Assembly (NCBI RefSeq): GCF_018687095.1
Contig: NZ_CP061286.1
Coordinates: 1,749,221-1,813,220, forward strand
Direction of reading: 5' to 3'
DNA: 64,000 nt
Origin: Polynucleobacter sp. MWH-UH25E
GTDB lineage: Bacteria > Pseudomonadota > Gammaproteobacteria > Burkholderiales > Burkholderiaceae
The notes under the pieces were generated by a model. The model did no database searches, was not told the DNA's origin, and worked only from the letters and a program-made list of their open reading frames with translations. Below are positions 43,062-50,906 of this stretch, piece by piece. The position numbers were made by a program, and so were the translations under genes. The first letter of the stretch is position 1, and every line of letters begins with the position of its first letter.

Positions 43062-43829
43062 TTATACCTCTGAGCTCGCTTTAAATTCCATACTATATTT
43101 GTATTTATTTTCCGGATGGTGCGTCACCGTTACCTCAAATAGCTTATCTTGGTCATCAAAATATCGGCGAATGATGACTAAACACGACGCGTTAGGCTCA
43201 ATGTTCAACTTTTTAGAAATCACAGGTGAAGCAGCGGCAGCATAAACATCTACTTCTGCACGCTCAATTCGGGCGCCATATTTTTTTTCAATTTGCTCGT
43301 ACACCATCACTTGTGTGTGCTCAGGATCTTTAGTCAAAGATGCAAACTGAGGCAAGATATAAATATCCGTCCACGCAATAACCTCTTCCAACTTTTGGCG
43401 TTTGCGTATTCCACCAATGTGATACCAAGAAGACCCTACTGGAGCGCCAACGATTTGACTCAAGGATTGATCTAGCTCGATATATTCCTCGACTAAATTC
43501 TCGCGATAGGTGTCTCGTGAATAACTCAAAATATCAATCGGGGAATTGAAGCTTTGCGTAAAGCGACGCAAACGTTGCCGCGAGACCACCTTTGTAGGCG
43601 CGCCTTGATGGCGATAGATCAGTCCATTCGCCTCCAAAATCTGCAATGCATGTCGCAAAGTGTGTCGACTAGATTCAAAATCTCGGCACAGGTCTGCCTC
43701 AGCAGGCAAGACAGACCCTACCGGCCAGTCTCCGTTATAAATTCGCTGCTCTAGCGTATTCGCTAGAGACTTGTATAACGGTAAGCGCTCAGACAATTTA
43801 GGAAAGTCCAAACATTTTTTTGCCAGCAA
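43062..43829 (-). CDS. GntR-family transcriptional regulator (HutC/UTRA type)
   Basis: Seen: 255 aa. Winged helix at about residues 15-85 (LPLYKSLANTLEQRIYNGDWPVGSVLPAEADLC; SRHTLRHALQILEANGLIYR) and a UTRA ligand-binding domain from about 105 to 250. Known: HutC-type GntR regulators sense a pathway metabolite. No ATG fits; the start is a TTG at 43829 or at 43811. The longer version overlaps the SMP-30 gene by 32 bases. It sits inside the cluster it most likely controls; an inverted repeat at 44794-44805 between the divergent arms is a possible operator. Confidence 0.88.
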   Translation of the reverse strand: MLAKKCLDFPKLSERLPLYKSLANTLEQRIYNGDWPVGSVLPAEADLCRDFESSRHTLRHALQILEANGLIYRHQGAPTKVVSRQRLRRFTQSFNSPIDILSYSRDTYRENLVEEYIELDQSLSQIVGAPVGSSWYHIGGIRKRQKLEEVIAWTDIYILPQFASLTKDPEHTQVMVYEQIEKKYGARIERAEVDVYAAAASPVISKKLNIEPNASCLVIIRRYFDDQDKLFEVTVTHHPENKYKYSMEFKASSEV

Positions 43830-44730
43830 CTGGCAAAGTTACTTTCAAAATATCACCTGATAAAGATTCGGTAATGTAGAGATCTTTATTGTCAGGGCCA
43901 CCAAAGCACATATTCGCCAAGTGGTGGTGATGCGGGTTCTCAGAATAGATTAAATGGGTTGGCAGCATATTGCTATCAAATCTCCAAATACCAATGCCAA
44001 GATGGCATACCAATAAACCATTCTCAGAATCCATCTCAATGCCGTCAGGGCCTGCAACACCACCAGTCAACTGAATAGCTACACCAGTCTTAGAAACTGA
44101 ACCATCAGCCATTAAGGGTAGACGCCATATTTGTTGCGAGCGAGTGGCCGCTACAAACACGTGCTTTTCTTGAGTATTTAAAGTAATGCCGTTAGGACTT
44201 GGAACATTTAGAGCCAAACGATCTAATTGGCCATTAGCTCGTAATCTGAATACTCGCCCTGTTGGATCTGCGATGCCAGTCTGACCCTGATCCGTGAAAT
44301 ATAGATCACCGTTAGATGCGAAGTGAAGGTCATTCAAGCCCTTAAAGTTCTCGCTATACATGGAGCCCAAGATAGTTTCAATTTTTCCTGTTTTTGGATC
44401 CAAAGCCAACAACCCTGCTTTGTAGTCACAAATGAATGCGCGACCATCTTTGTGGAACTTCAAGCCATTTGGCCATCCGTCATATTGAGTGATTAATTCC
44501 CAATTGCCTTTGGTATCGATTCTGAAAATACGGCCAAAAGGAATATCAACAAACCACAAGTTACCTTCGCGATCAAAGGATGGGCCCTCCAAAAAGCACT
44601 CCACTTCTGCGCCTTGGCGGTTTGGATCTGACCAGCCAGTACGAGATTTCTTCCTGAATTTCTCTGGCATCGTTGCAAAAACTTCCGTTTTGATTTTTTC
44701 TACTGGCTGGAAGGGGTTATGCATGGTCAC
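43798..44730 (-). CDS. SMP-30/gluconolactonase-family lactonase
   Basis: Seen: 310 aa, six-bladed propeller. Metal-site elements ECFLEGPSFDREGNLWFVDI, GWPNGLKFHKDG, LNDLHFASNGDLYFTDQG and GPDGIEMDSENGLLV match the SGL family. The start is a GTG at 44730 supported by GAGGAG 7-8 bases upstream; the next ATG is two codons in. Known: hydrolyses sugar lactones to aldonic acids. First gene of the minus-strand operon, divergent from a 3-hydroxyacyl-CoA-type dehydrogenase across a 140-base control region. Confidence 0.9.
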   Translation of the reverse strand: MTMHNPFQPVEKIKTEVFATMPEKFRKKSRTGWSDPNRQGAEVECFLEGPSFDREGNLWFVDIPFGRIFRIDTKGNWELITQYDGWPNGLKFHKDGRAFICDYKAGLLALDPKTGKIETILGSMYSENFKGLNDLHFASNGDLYFTDQGQTGIADPTGRVFRLRANGQLDRLALNVPSPNGITLNTQEKHVFVAATRSQQIWRLPLMADGSVSKTGVAIQLTGGVAGPDGIEMDSENGLLVCHLGIGIWRFDSNMLPTHLIYSENPHHHHLANMCFGGPDNKDLYITESLSGDILKVTLPVAGKKMFGLS

Positions 44731-44870
44731 GTTTTGTCTCCTCGGATTAGTTATACGGATAAGTTAGTTTTAAGGTTTTACTATTAAACCATAATTAGTG
44801 CTAATCTTACGCAATTATTGACATATCGCTGTTTAATCAAATTATTACTTGACCGTATAGGTTTAAAAAT
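44731..44870. promoter_or_regulatory. Divergent control region of the sugar-acid cluster
   Basis: Holds a consensus -35 TTGACA at 44818-44823 on the plus strand with an AT-rich ATTATT/TTATTA 17-18 bases later. It also holds ATTAG-TG-CTAAT (44794-44805), an inverted repeat with 5-base arms, and GGTTT...AAACC (44775-44790 region). The repeats are candidate operators for the GntR regulator at 43062-43829. Confidence 0.45.
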
Positions 44871-45806
44871 ATGAAATCTGTAGTTGTTGTTGGAACCGGA
44901 ATCATGGGTGCAGGCATAGCCGCTGGATTTTTAGCTCGTAGCGTCCCTGTAGTTATCTTAGGAAGAAGCGAAGAAAAAGCGGAGGCTTGCCTTGATAAGG
45001 CGCTTACCCTTGCAAAGAAAATTGGCGTGGAGGGAGACAATGCCACCAAAGATCAAGCTGACATCAAGAAGCAGCAAGTCGTTGGAATACTAGAGGAATA
45101 CCAAGGGTGGAATGATTGTCAATGGGTCATTGAAACTGTCGCAGAAAACCTTGCATTAAAACAAGAGGTATTCAAATACCTAGATCAAGTAGTACCAGCC
45201 AACATTCCTATTGGAAGTAACAGCTCTGGTTTCCCAATTAGCAAAATCGCAGAAGGCTTAAAAACTGCAAACCGCATGATGGGCGCACATTACTTCATGC
45301 CCGCCGAAGTAGTGCCATTAGTTGAAATTGTTATGGGACAAAAGACAGACATTCAATACGCTGAGCGAGCTTGTGAGCTCTATAGATCAGTTGATAAGAA
45401 GCCAGTTCTGGTTAAGAAAGATATTCCAGGATTTCTGGCAAACCGCATTCAACACGCGCTGATGAGAGAGGCTCTATCTCTCGTACAGGAAGGCATCGCC
45501 ACCCCAGAAGACATCGACGATGCAGTGCGTTACAGCTTTGGGTTCCGTTATGCTGCCGTCGGCCCAATGACTCAGAAAGAAATTTCGGGTTGGGACGGAA
45601 TGGCCAATGCCGCAAAAGAGATTTATCCATCCCTGTCCAATATCACCGCCCTGCCACCGAAGGTTGCGCAACTCATGGCCGATGGAAAAACTGGCATGAA
45701 AGCCGGTGAAGGATTTCGTAAATGGAGCCCTGAAGAAATAGCTCAGGTATCAGACTCTTATTCACGCAGATTAAAAGCCGCGTTTGATGTTCTTAATATT
45801 GAATAG
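44871..45806 (+). CDS. 3-hydroxyacyl-CoA dehydrogenase family (gulonate/carnitine dehydrogenase-like)
   Basis: Seen: 311 aa. NAD-binding VVVGTGIMGAGIAAGFLARSV at the start, central catalytic region GSNSSGFPISKIAEGL and MMGAHYFMPAEVVPLVEIV (catalytic His-Glu region), and the C-terminal all-helical domain from about residue 190. Known: single-domain-pair enzymes of this length include L-gulonate 3-dehydrogenase (lambda-crystallin), carnitine dehydrogenase and 3-hydroxybutyryl-CoA dehydrogenase. In a sugar-acid cluster the gulonate-type reaction is attractive, but this is inference. Its 3' end overlaps the convergent enolase-superfamily gene by 14 bases. Confidence 0.85.
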   Translation: MKSVVVVGTGIMGAGIAAGFLARSVPVVILGRSEEKAEACLDKALTLAKKIGVEGDNATKDQADIKKQQVVGILEEYQGWNDCQWVIETVAENLALKQEVFKYLDQVVPANIPIGSNSSGFPISKIAEGLKTANRMMGAHYFMPAEVVPLVEIVMGQKTDIQYAERACELYRSVDKKPVLVKKDIPGFLANRIQHALMREALSLVQEGIATPEDIDDAVRYSFGFRYAAVGPMTQKEISGWDGMANAAKEIYPSLSNITALPPKVAQLMADGKTGMKAGEGFRKWSPEEIAQVSDSYSRRLKAAFDVLNIE

Positions 45807-46938
45807 TTGAATAGCCTTGGGCCATAGCATCTTTAACGCGATCAATATTCGGGGTAATGCCAACACCAACGGCATTCATTTGGGCGCAGTCCAAATAGCC
45901 CTGATTTGCTCGCAGCGGCTTATCGCAAATATCAAACTTCAGATATTGATTTGACATGCTAAATCCCCAGGGAACCTCGCCTAAAGCAAAGCCAATAGAG
46001 GCTGTTGCCGCACCTGATAAGGATGTCTCCGCAACCTTGCAAGCTAAATTCAGCTTAAAGCCCTTCTCGCACAAGGTCTGGGCACAACTCCATGCCTCTA
46101 GAACTCCACCCGTCTTAATTAATTTAAGGCTTGCACCATCAAAAGCTTTAGCCTTTATAAATCCTTCAATCTCTTGGATGCCATGGATAGATTCATCTAA
46201 AGCAATGGGAATGGCGGAATGCTTCTTGAGCAATACAAAATCATCTAATGAAGAATTCGCATTAATCAATTGCTCTGCGAAAGATAAATTTTTAGCCTCT
46301 AACGATTCGCAGAATCGAATTGCGTCTTCTAAAGACATGGCGCCATTAGCATCAACCGAAACCACATCGTCCTTTAGCAACTCAGACAATACCTTTACGC
46401 GATGCAAGTCTTCATCTAAAGACAAAAGCCCAATTTTGATTTTCCAATGCTTAAATCCAGCCTGGCGGAATGTTTTTGCATCTGCAATCTCTTTATCCAA
46501 AGTGCCGCCAAGCATTCTCAAGAGGGGCATTCTATTTGGGCTTACTACGGCATTTCCATTGCTTAAGGACTGCAAGTATTTCCATAAAGGAATGGATTTC
46601 TTTTGTGTGTATAAATCAAGCAATGCCATTTCTAGACAAGACTTTGCGGATGGATTGCCATACAGAATCGCATCAAGCTGGCTAATAAATATCTTGGGTT
46701 CAGTCCACTCTGTTGTGCGTATTTTTTCTGCCAAGTATTTAATGCTGGCAAGCAAACTATCAAGGGTCTCCCCTGTCATTAGTGGTGCTACTGACGCTTC
46801 GCCCCAACCTTGGCGGCCACCATCATCAGTCAAACATACCAATACGGTTTTGGCATCAACGATGACTTCCTTAGCCATCTTGATTGGTTCAATCAGTGGG
46901 ATTGATAACGGGAAAATAAGAGCCTGAGTAATTTTCAT
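45793..46938 (-). CDS. Enolase-superfamily enzyme (muconate-lactonizing/mandelate racemase-like)
   Basis: Seen: about 381 aa from ATG 46938 (MKITQALIFPLSIPLIEPI). A capping domain comes first, then a barrel with Lys166-x-Lys168 (HWKIKIG), metal ligands Asp196 (VDANG), Glu222 (FAEQ) and Asp248 (ALDES), and Lys272/275 (LKLIKTGG). This pattern fits the muconate-lactonizing-enzyme subgroup, which also includes dipeptide epimerases and o-succinylbenzoate synthase. Known: general-base lysines abstract a proton alpha to a carboxylate. A TTG at 46962 would add 8 residues. Divergent from a Bug gene; the substrate is unknown. Confidence 0.88.
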   Translation of the reverse strand: MKITQALIFPLSIPLIEPIKMAKEVIVDAKTVLVCLTDDGGRQGWGEASVAPLMTGETLDSLLASIKYLAEKIRTTEWTEPKIFISQLDAILYGNPSAKSCLEMALLDLYTQKKSIPLWKYLQSLSNGNAVVSPNRMPLLRMLGGTLDKEIADAKTFRQAGFKHWKIKIGLLSLDEDLHRVKVLSELLKDDVVSVDANGAMSLEDAIRFCESLEAKNLSFAEQLINANSSLDDFVLLKKHSAIPIALDESIHGIQEIEGFIKAKAFDGASLKLIKTGGVLEAWSCAQTLCEKGFKLNLACKVAETSLSGAATASIGFALGEVPWGFSMSNQYLKFDICDKPLRANQGYLDCAQMNAVGVGITPNIDRVKDAMAQGYSTIQY

Positions 46939-46999
46939 ATAAAAAATTAGCCAATACGCCAAAAGAAACGATTAAGAAAATAATTAGGGAGAACATTAC

Positions 47000-47962
47000 A
47001 TGAGAAAAGTATTTTTAGCATTGTCGCTTATCAGTATTTGCTTTGCCTTTAACGCGCAAGCTCAAAGCTACCCATCTCAGCCGATTAAATTGGTTATTCC
47101 ATTCGCAGCTGGAGGTCCTTCAGATGTTCTGGCTCGAGGCTTTGCGCCAAAGCTTGGTGAAAATCTTGGGCAACCCATCATTATTGAAAATAAGCCAGGT
47201 GCTGGTGCAAACTTAGCCGCGGAGTATGTTGCAAATTCAAAACCAGACGGTTACACACTGTTTTTAATGATGGTAGGAACGCAAGCCATCAATGAAACGT
47301 TGTACAAAAAACTAAATTACAACCTCGTTAAGGATTTTTCACCCGTCTCATTGGTTGCTTCTTCCTCATTGTTATTTGTTGCCAATCCATCAGCCCCATT
47401 CAAAACAATTCCTGAACTCATTGCATACGCTAAAGCAAACCCAAATAAAGTCAGCTTTGCTTCCTCAGGTGCAGGCACCCCTCTGCATTTAGGCGGGGAA
47501 CTCTTCAATACACAAGCTGGAACCGATATCCTGCACGTTCCTTACAAAGGCGCAGCGCCAGCACTTACCGATGTACTGGGTGGGCAGATTGAAACCGCTT
47601 TAGTTGGTACACCTGCAGCACTTCCCTACGTTCGCTCAGGAAAATTAATTCCGTTAGGAATCACCAGCCTTAAGCGCTCGCCAAGCGCGCCTGAAATCCC
47701 AGCAATTTCTGAATTTCTACCAAAGTTTGAAGTGGAGTTGGTGTACGCGATTGTTGCCCCTGCTAATACCCCAAAGGCAATTATTGACAAACTTAACTCC
47801 CAATTAAATACGGTATTAAATAATCCAGAGATTAAAAGCCAAATTAACAGCAAAGGGTTTGACATCGTCACCAGCACCCCAAGTCAGCTAGGCGATTACA
47901 TCAAATCCGAAGTTGCCAAATGGGGCCCAATCGTTAAGAAATCTGGCGCCACTGCAGAATAA
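47000..47962 (+). CDS. Bug-family binding protein (second in the sugar-acid cluster)
   Basis: Seen: 320 aa. Signal peptide MRKVFLALSLISICFAFNA, cleaved near NAQA, then YPSQPIKLVIPFAAGGPSD, IENKPGAGANLAAEYVANS and VPYKGAAPALTDVLGGQIE. A GGGAG ribosome site lies 11-12 bases upstream. Known: Bug proteins deliver carboxylates to TctAB-type permeases or to signalling partners. It is 26 bases upstream of the UxaA-type dehydratase gene, so it probably binds that enzyme's substrate or a precursor. Confidence 0.92.
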   Translation: MRKVFLALSLISICFAFNAQAQSYPSQPIKLVIPFAAGGPSDVLARGFAPKLGENLGQPIIIENKPGAGANLAAEYVANSKPDGYTLFLMMVGTQAINETLYKKLNYNLVKDFSPVSLVASSSLLFVANPSAPFKTIPELIAYAKANPNKVSFASSGAGTPLHLGGELFNTQAGTDILHVPYKGAAPALTDVLGGQIETALVGTPAALPYVRSGKLIPLGITSLKRSPSAPEIPAISEFLPKFEVELVYAIVAPANTPKAIIDKLNSQLNTVLNNPEIKSQINSKGFDIVTSTPSQLGDYIKSEVAKWGPIVKKSGATAE

Positions 47963-47988
47963 TTAAATCCATCTACTAGAAAGCATCC

Positions 47989-49536
47989 ATGATTGAAATC
48001 ACTGAAAAAAAATTGGCCGGCCCAATCATCCGCCTACATCCAAATGACAATATTGTTGTTGCTCGAATAGATGTTGGCATTGGCACTGAAGTGCCTAGCG
48101 AAAACTTCACCAGTCGTAGCCAGGTACCTGCAGGTTACAAAATTGCCGCAAAGAAGATTCTTAAGGGCGAGCCGATCCTTAAATACAACGTCACTGTAGG
48201 TTTTGCCAATACCGACATTGAACCTGGGACTATGGTTCATAGTCACAATACTGAGTTCCGTGAATTTGATCGCGATTATGCACATGCTAGCGAATACAAG
48301 CCTACCCAGATGCTTCCTGAGTCTGAGCGCGCCACCTTCCAAGGTTATGTCCGCGCGAATGGCAAGGTTGGCACACGTAACTTCATTGGCATTCTGTCGA
48401 CAGTAAACTGCTCTGCCACTGTAGTAAACAAAATTGCAGCGTATTTCACGCCAGAACGTTTAAAAGATTTTCCGAATGTTGATGGGGTTGTTGCGTTTAG
48501 CCACGGTATCGGCTGTGGAATGGAAATGAGCGGTGAGCCGATGCAGTTGCTTCGTCGCACTATGGCGGGCTATGCTCGCCATCCCAATCTTGCTGCCGCA
48601 TTAATTGTGGGTCTTGGTTGCGAGCGCAATCAATTGAAAGGCTTGATGGAACAAGAAGATCTTAAAGAGGGATCTAACTTGCACACCTTCATCATGCAAG
48701 AGTCTGGTGGCACACGCAAAACAATTGAAGCCGGTATTGAAGCAGTTAAAGCTCTTTTGCCGGAGGCCAATAAAGCGAAACGCCAAACCGTATCCGCAAG
48801 CCACCTCACAGTAGGCCTTCAGTGCGGAGGCTCCGATGGTTTCTCATCTATTACAGCCAACCCAGCACTAGGCGCAGCAATTGATATCTTGTCTCGCCAT
48901 GGTGGCACGGGTATTTTGTCTGAAACTCCTGAGATTTATGGTGTTGAACATACCCTTACCCGCCGCGCAGCCAGCAAAGAAATTGGTGAAAAACTGATTA
49001 AACGTATTCGCTGGTGGAAAGATGAATATTCTGTTGGTCGTGACGTACAAATTAACGGACAGGTAAGCCCTGGAAATCAAATTGGTGGACTGGCTAATAT
49101 TTTTGAGAAGTCATTAGGCTCTTCTATGAAAGGCGGTACTGGTCCACTAATGGAAGTCTATAAATATGCTGAACCGGTCACTACTAAAGGCTTTGTATTT
49201 ATGGACACCCCTGGATTTGATCCCGTGTCTGCTACAGGTCAAATTGCCGGTGGCGCAAATCTTGTTGCTTTTACTACTGGTCGTGGCTCTATGTTTGGAT
49301 CCAAACCTGCACCCTGCATCAAATTGGCTACAAATACCCCTATGTATCAGCGTCTAACTGAGGATATGGATATTAACTGCGGGGAAATTTTGGATGGCAC
49401 AGTATCTGTCCAAGAAATGGGCCAACGCATCTTTGAACTATTCCTCAGAACGGCTTCTGGCGAACCATCCAAGAGCGAGCTTTTGGGTCTAGGAGACTAT
49501 GAATTCGTACCCTGGCAAATTGGCGTAATGAGCTAA
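47989..49536 (+). CDS. UxaA/GarD-family sugar-acid dehydratase
   Basis: Seen: 515 aa, the full-length form. An N-terminal SAF domain (about 10-95, VVARIDVGIGTEVPSENFTSR, with HSHN) is followed by the UxaA main domain from GYVRANGKVGTRNFIGILSTVNC. It contains FSHGIGCGMEM, VGLGCERNQ, LQCGGSDGFSSITANPALG and a C-terminal DINCGEILDG. Several cysteines are well placed for metal binding. Known: the family dehydrates D-altronate or D-galactarate; the relative SuyAB acts on sulfolactate. The full-length arrangement and neighbours favour a sugar acid. Co-directional with the Bug gene upstream. Confidence 0.9.
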   Translation: MIEITEKKLAGPIIRLHPNDNIVVARIDVGIGTEVPSENFTSRSQVPAGYKIAAKKILKGEPILKYNVTVGFANTDIEPGTMVHSHNTEFREFDRDYAHASEYKPTQMLPESERATFQGYVRANGKVGTRNFIGILSTVNCSATVVNKIAAYFTPERLKDFPNVDGVVAFSHGIGCGMEMSGEPMQLLRRTMAGYARHPNLAAALIVGLGCERNQLKGLMEQEDLKEGSNLHTFIMQESGGTRKTIEAGIEAVKALLPEANKAKRQTVSASHLTVGLQCGGSDGFSSITANPALGAAIDILSRHGGTGILSETPEIYGVEHTLTRRAASKEIGEKLIKRIRWWKDEYSVGRDVQINGQVSPGNQIGGLANIFEKSLGSSMKGGTGPLMEVYKYAEPVTTKGFVFMDTPGFDPVSATGQIAGGANLVAFTTGRGSMFGSKPAPCIKLATNTPMYQRLTEDMDINCGEILDGTVSVQEMGQRIFELFLRTASGEPSKSELLGLGDYEFVPWQIGVMS

Positions 49537-49596
49537 TACGCCTGTAGAATTAATCCATTGACACAGTATTCATAGGTTAAGGATTAATAGAGGCAT

Positions 49597-50577
49597 ATGA
49601 AATTTAGGGATTATTACGAGACCCTCGGTGTTGCCCGAACAGCCACCGAGGCAGAGATCAAATCAGCCTATCGCAAGATGGCTCGCAAATATCACCCAGA
49701 TGTCAATAAAGAAGCTGGTGCCGAAGAAAAGTTCAAAGAAATTGGTGAAGCCTACGCCGTATTAAAAGATACCGAGAAGCGTGCTGCTTACGATCGCTTT
49801 GGCGCTAACTGGAAAAATGGGCAAGACTTCACTCCCCCACCAGACTGGAATGAGGGCTTTGAATATTCCGATGGCGGCTTCGGCGGCGGTCATCCTGGAT
49901 ATGGTGGTGGGTTTGAAGGCGATCAAAGCGAATTTTTTGAATCATTATTTGGCAGAGGCAAGCATCGTCAAGGTGGTAAAGGTAGTCACACACGCCAAGG
50001 CATGAACTTCAAAGGTCAAGATCATCACGCCAAAATTTTGATTGATCTTGCTGATACATATAACGGTGCTAAGCGAACCATTTCCCTGCACATGCCAACA
50101 ATGGATGCTAGCGGTCATGTGATAACGCAAGAACGAAAACTAGACGTAAGCATTCCAAAAGGCATAAAAGCGGGGCAGAATCTGAGACTTTCCGGGCAAG
50201 GTGGTCCAGGCGTTGGTCAAGGTCCTGCAGGTGATCTTTATCTTGAAATTGATTTTCATGCAAACCCCATTTATCGCGTTGATGGAAAAGATGTCTTTAT
50301 TGATATCCCTCTTGCGCCATGGGAAGCTGCTCTTGGAACCACGGTTCATGTGCCAACCCCTGCTGGATCAACCCTGGAACTCAAAATACCTGCGGGTACT
50401 GTTGCAGGTCGAAAAATGCGCCTTAAGGGCAAAGGCATACCAAGCTCAGAACCTGGTGATCTATATGTAATTCCAGCCATTGCACTGCCTCCTGCTGATA
50501 CCGATACCCGCAAAGAGGCGTATCAAAACTTTGAGAAAGCCTTTGATTTCAACCCTAGAACCCATTTGAAGGGATGA
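49597..50577 (+). CDS. cbpA: DnaJ-class co-chaperone CbpA
   Basis: Seen: 326 aa. The J domain at residues 5-70 has the HPD motif (His33-Pro34-Asp35), followed by a Gly/Phe-rich region (GGFGGGHPGYGGGFEG) and DnaJ C-terminal domains I and II without a zinc finger. This is the CbpA layout. Known: stimulates DnaK ATPase and binds curved DNA in E. coli. AGAGG ribosome site; TTGACA at 49558-49563 may be its -35. The modulator gene cbpM follows after 4 bases. Confidence 0.94.
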   Translation: MKFRDYYETLGVARTATEAEIKSAYRKMARKYHPDVNKEAGAEEKFKEIGEAYAVLKDTEKRAAYDRFGANWKNGQDFTPPPDWNEGFEYSDGGFGGGHPGYGGGFEGDQSEFFESLFGRGKHRQGGKGSHTRQGMNFKGQDHHAKILIDLADTYNGAKRTISLHMPTMDASGHVITQERKLDVSIPKGIKAGQNLRLSGQGGPGVGQGPAGDLYLEIDFHANPIYRVDGKDVFIDIPLAPWEAALGTTVHVPTPAGSTLELKIPAGTVAGRKMRLKGKGIPSSEPGDLYVIPAIALPPADTDTRKEAYQNFEKAFDFNPRTHLKG

Positions 50578-50581
50578 TGCC

Positions 50582-50902
50582 ATGACACAAGTAAATACAA
50601 GCAATATCACCTGGATTGAAGGCAGCGTTGTCGAGAATGAAGTACATATGAGTATTGTTGAGCTCTCACATGCATCACGTACGCCAGAAGATTTAATTAT
50701 GGCTTGGGTGACTGAGGGAGTGCTAAGTCCCACTGGCTCATCACCGGAAGACTGGCGTTTTAGTGGCGACTCTTTACGCAGAGCAAAGACCGCCGCCCAC
50801 CTCACCCACGATCTCGAATTGAATGTTCCTGGCGTTGCTTTAGCGCTTGATCTGCTTGATGAAATTGCACAGTTACGCTCACAATTTCATCGTGGTGACT
50901 AG
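50582..50902 (+). CDS. cbpM: CbpM-like chaperone modulator
   Basis: Seen: 106 aa. A MerR-like small domain: LSHASRTPEDLIMAWVTEGVLSP, a WRFSGDSLRRAKTAAHLTHDLELNVPGVALAL core, and a C-terminal helix. Known: CbpM binds the J domain of CbpA and inhibits its interaction with DnaK and DNA. Four bases after cbpA, so co-expressed. It converges on the ABC-F gene. Confidence 0.9.
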   Translation: MTQVNTSNITWIEGSVVENEVHMSIVELSHASRTPEDLIMAWVTEGVLSPTGSSPEDWRFSGDSLRRAKTAAHLTHDLELNVPGVALALDLLDEIAQLRSQFHRGD

Positions 50903-50906
50903 TTTT

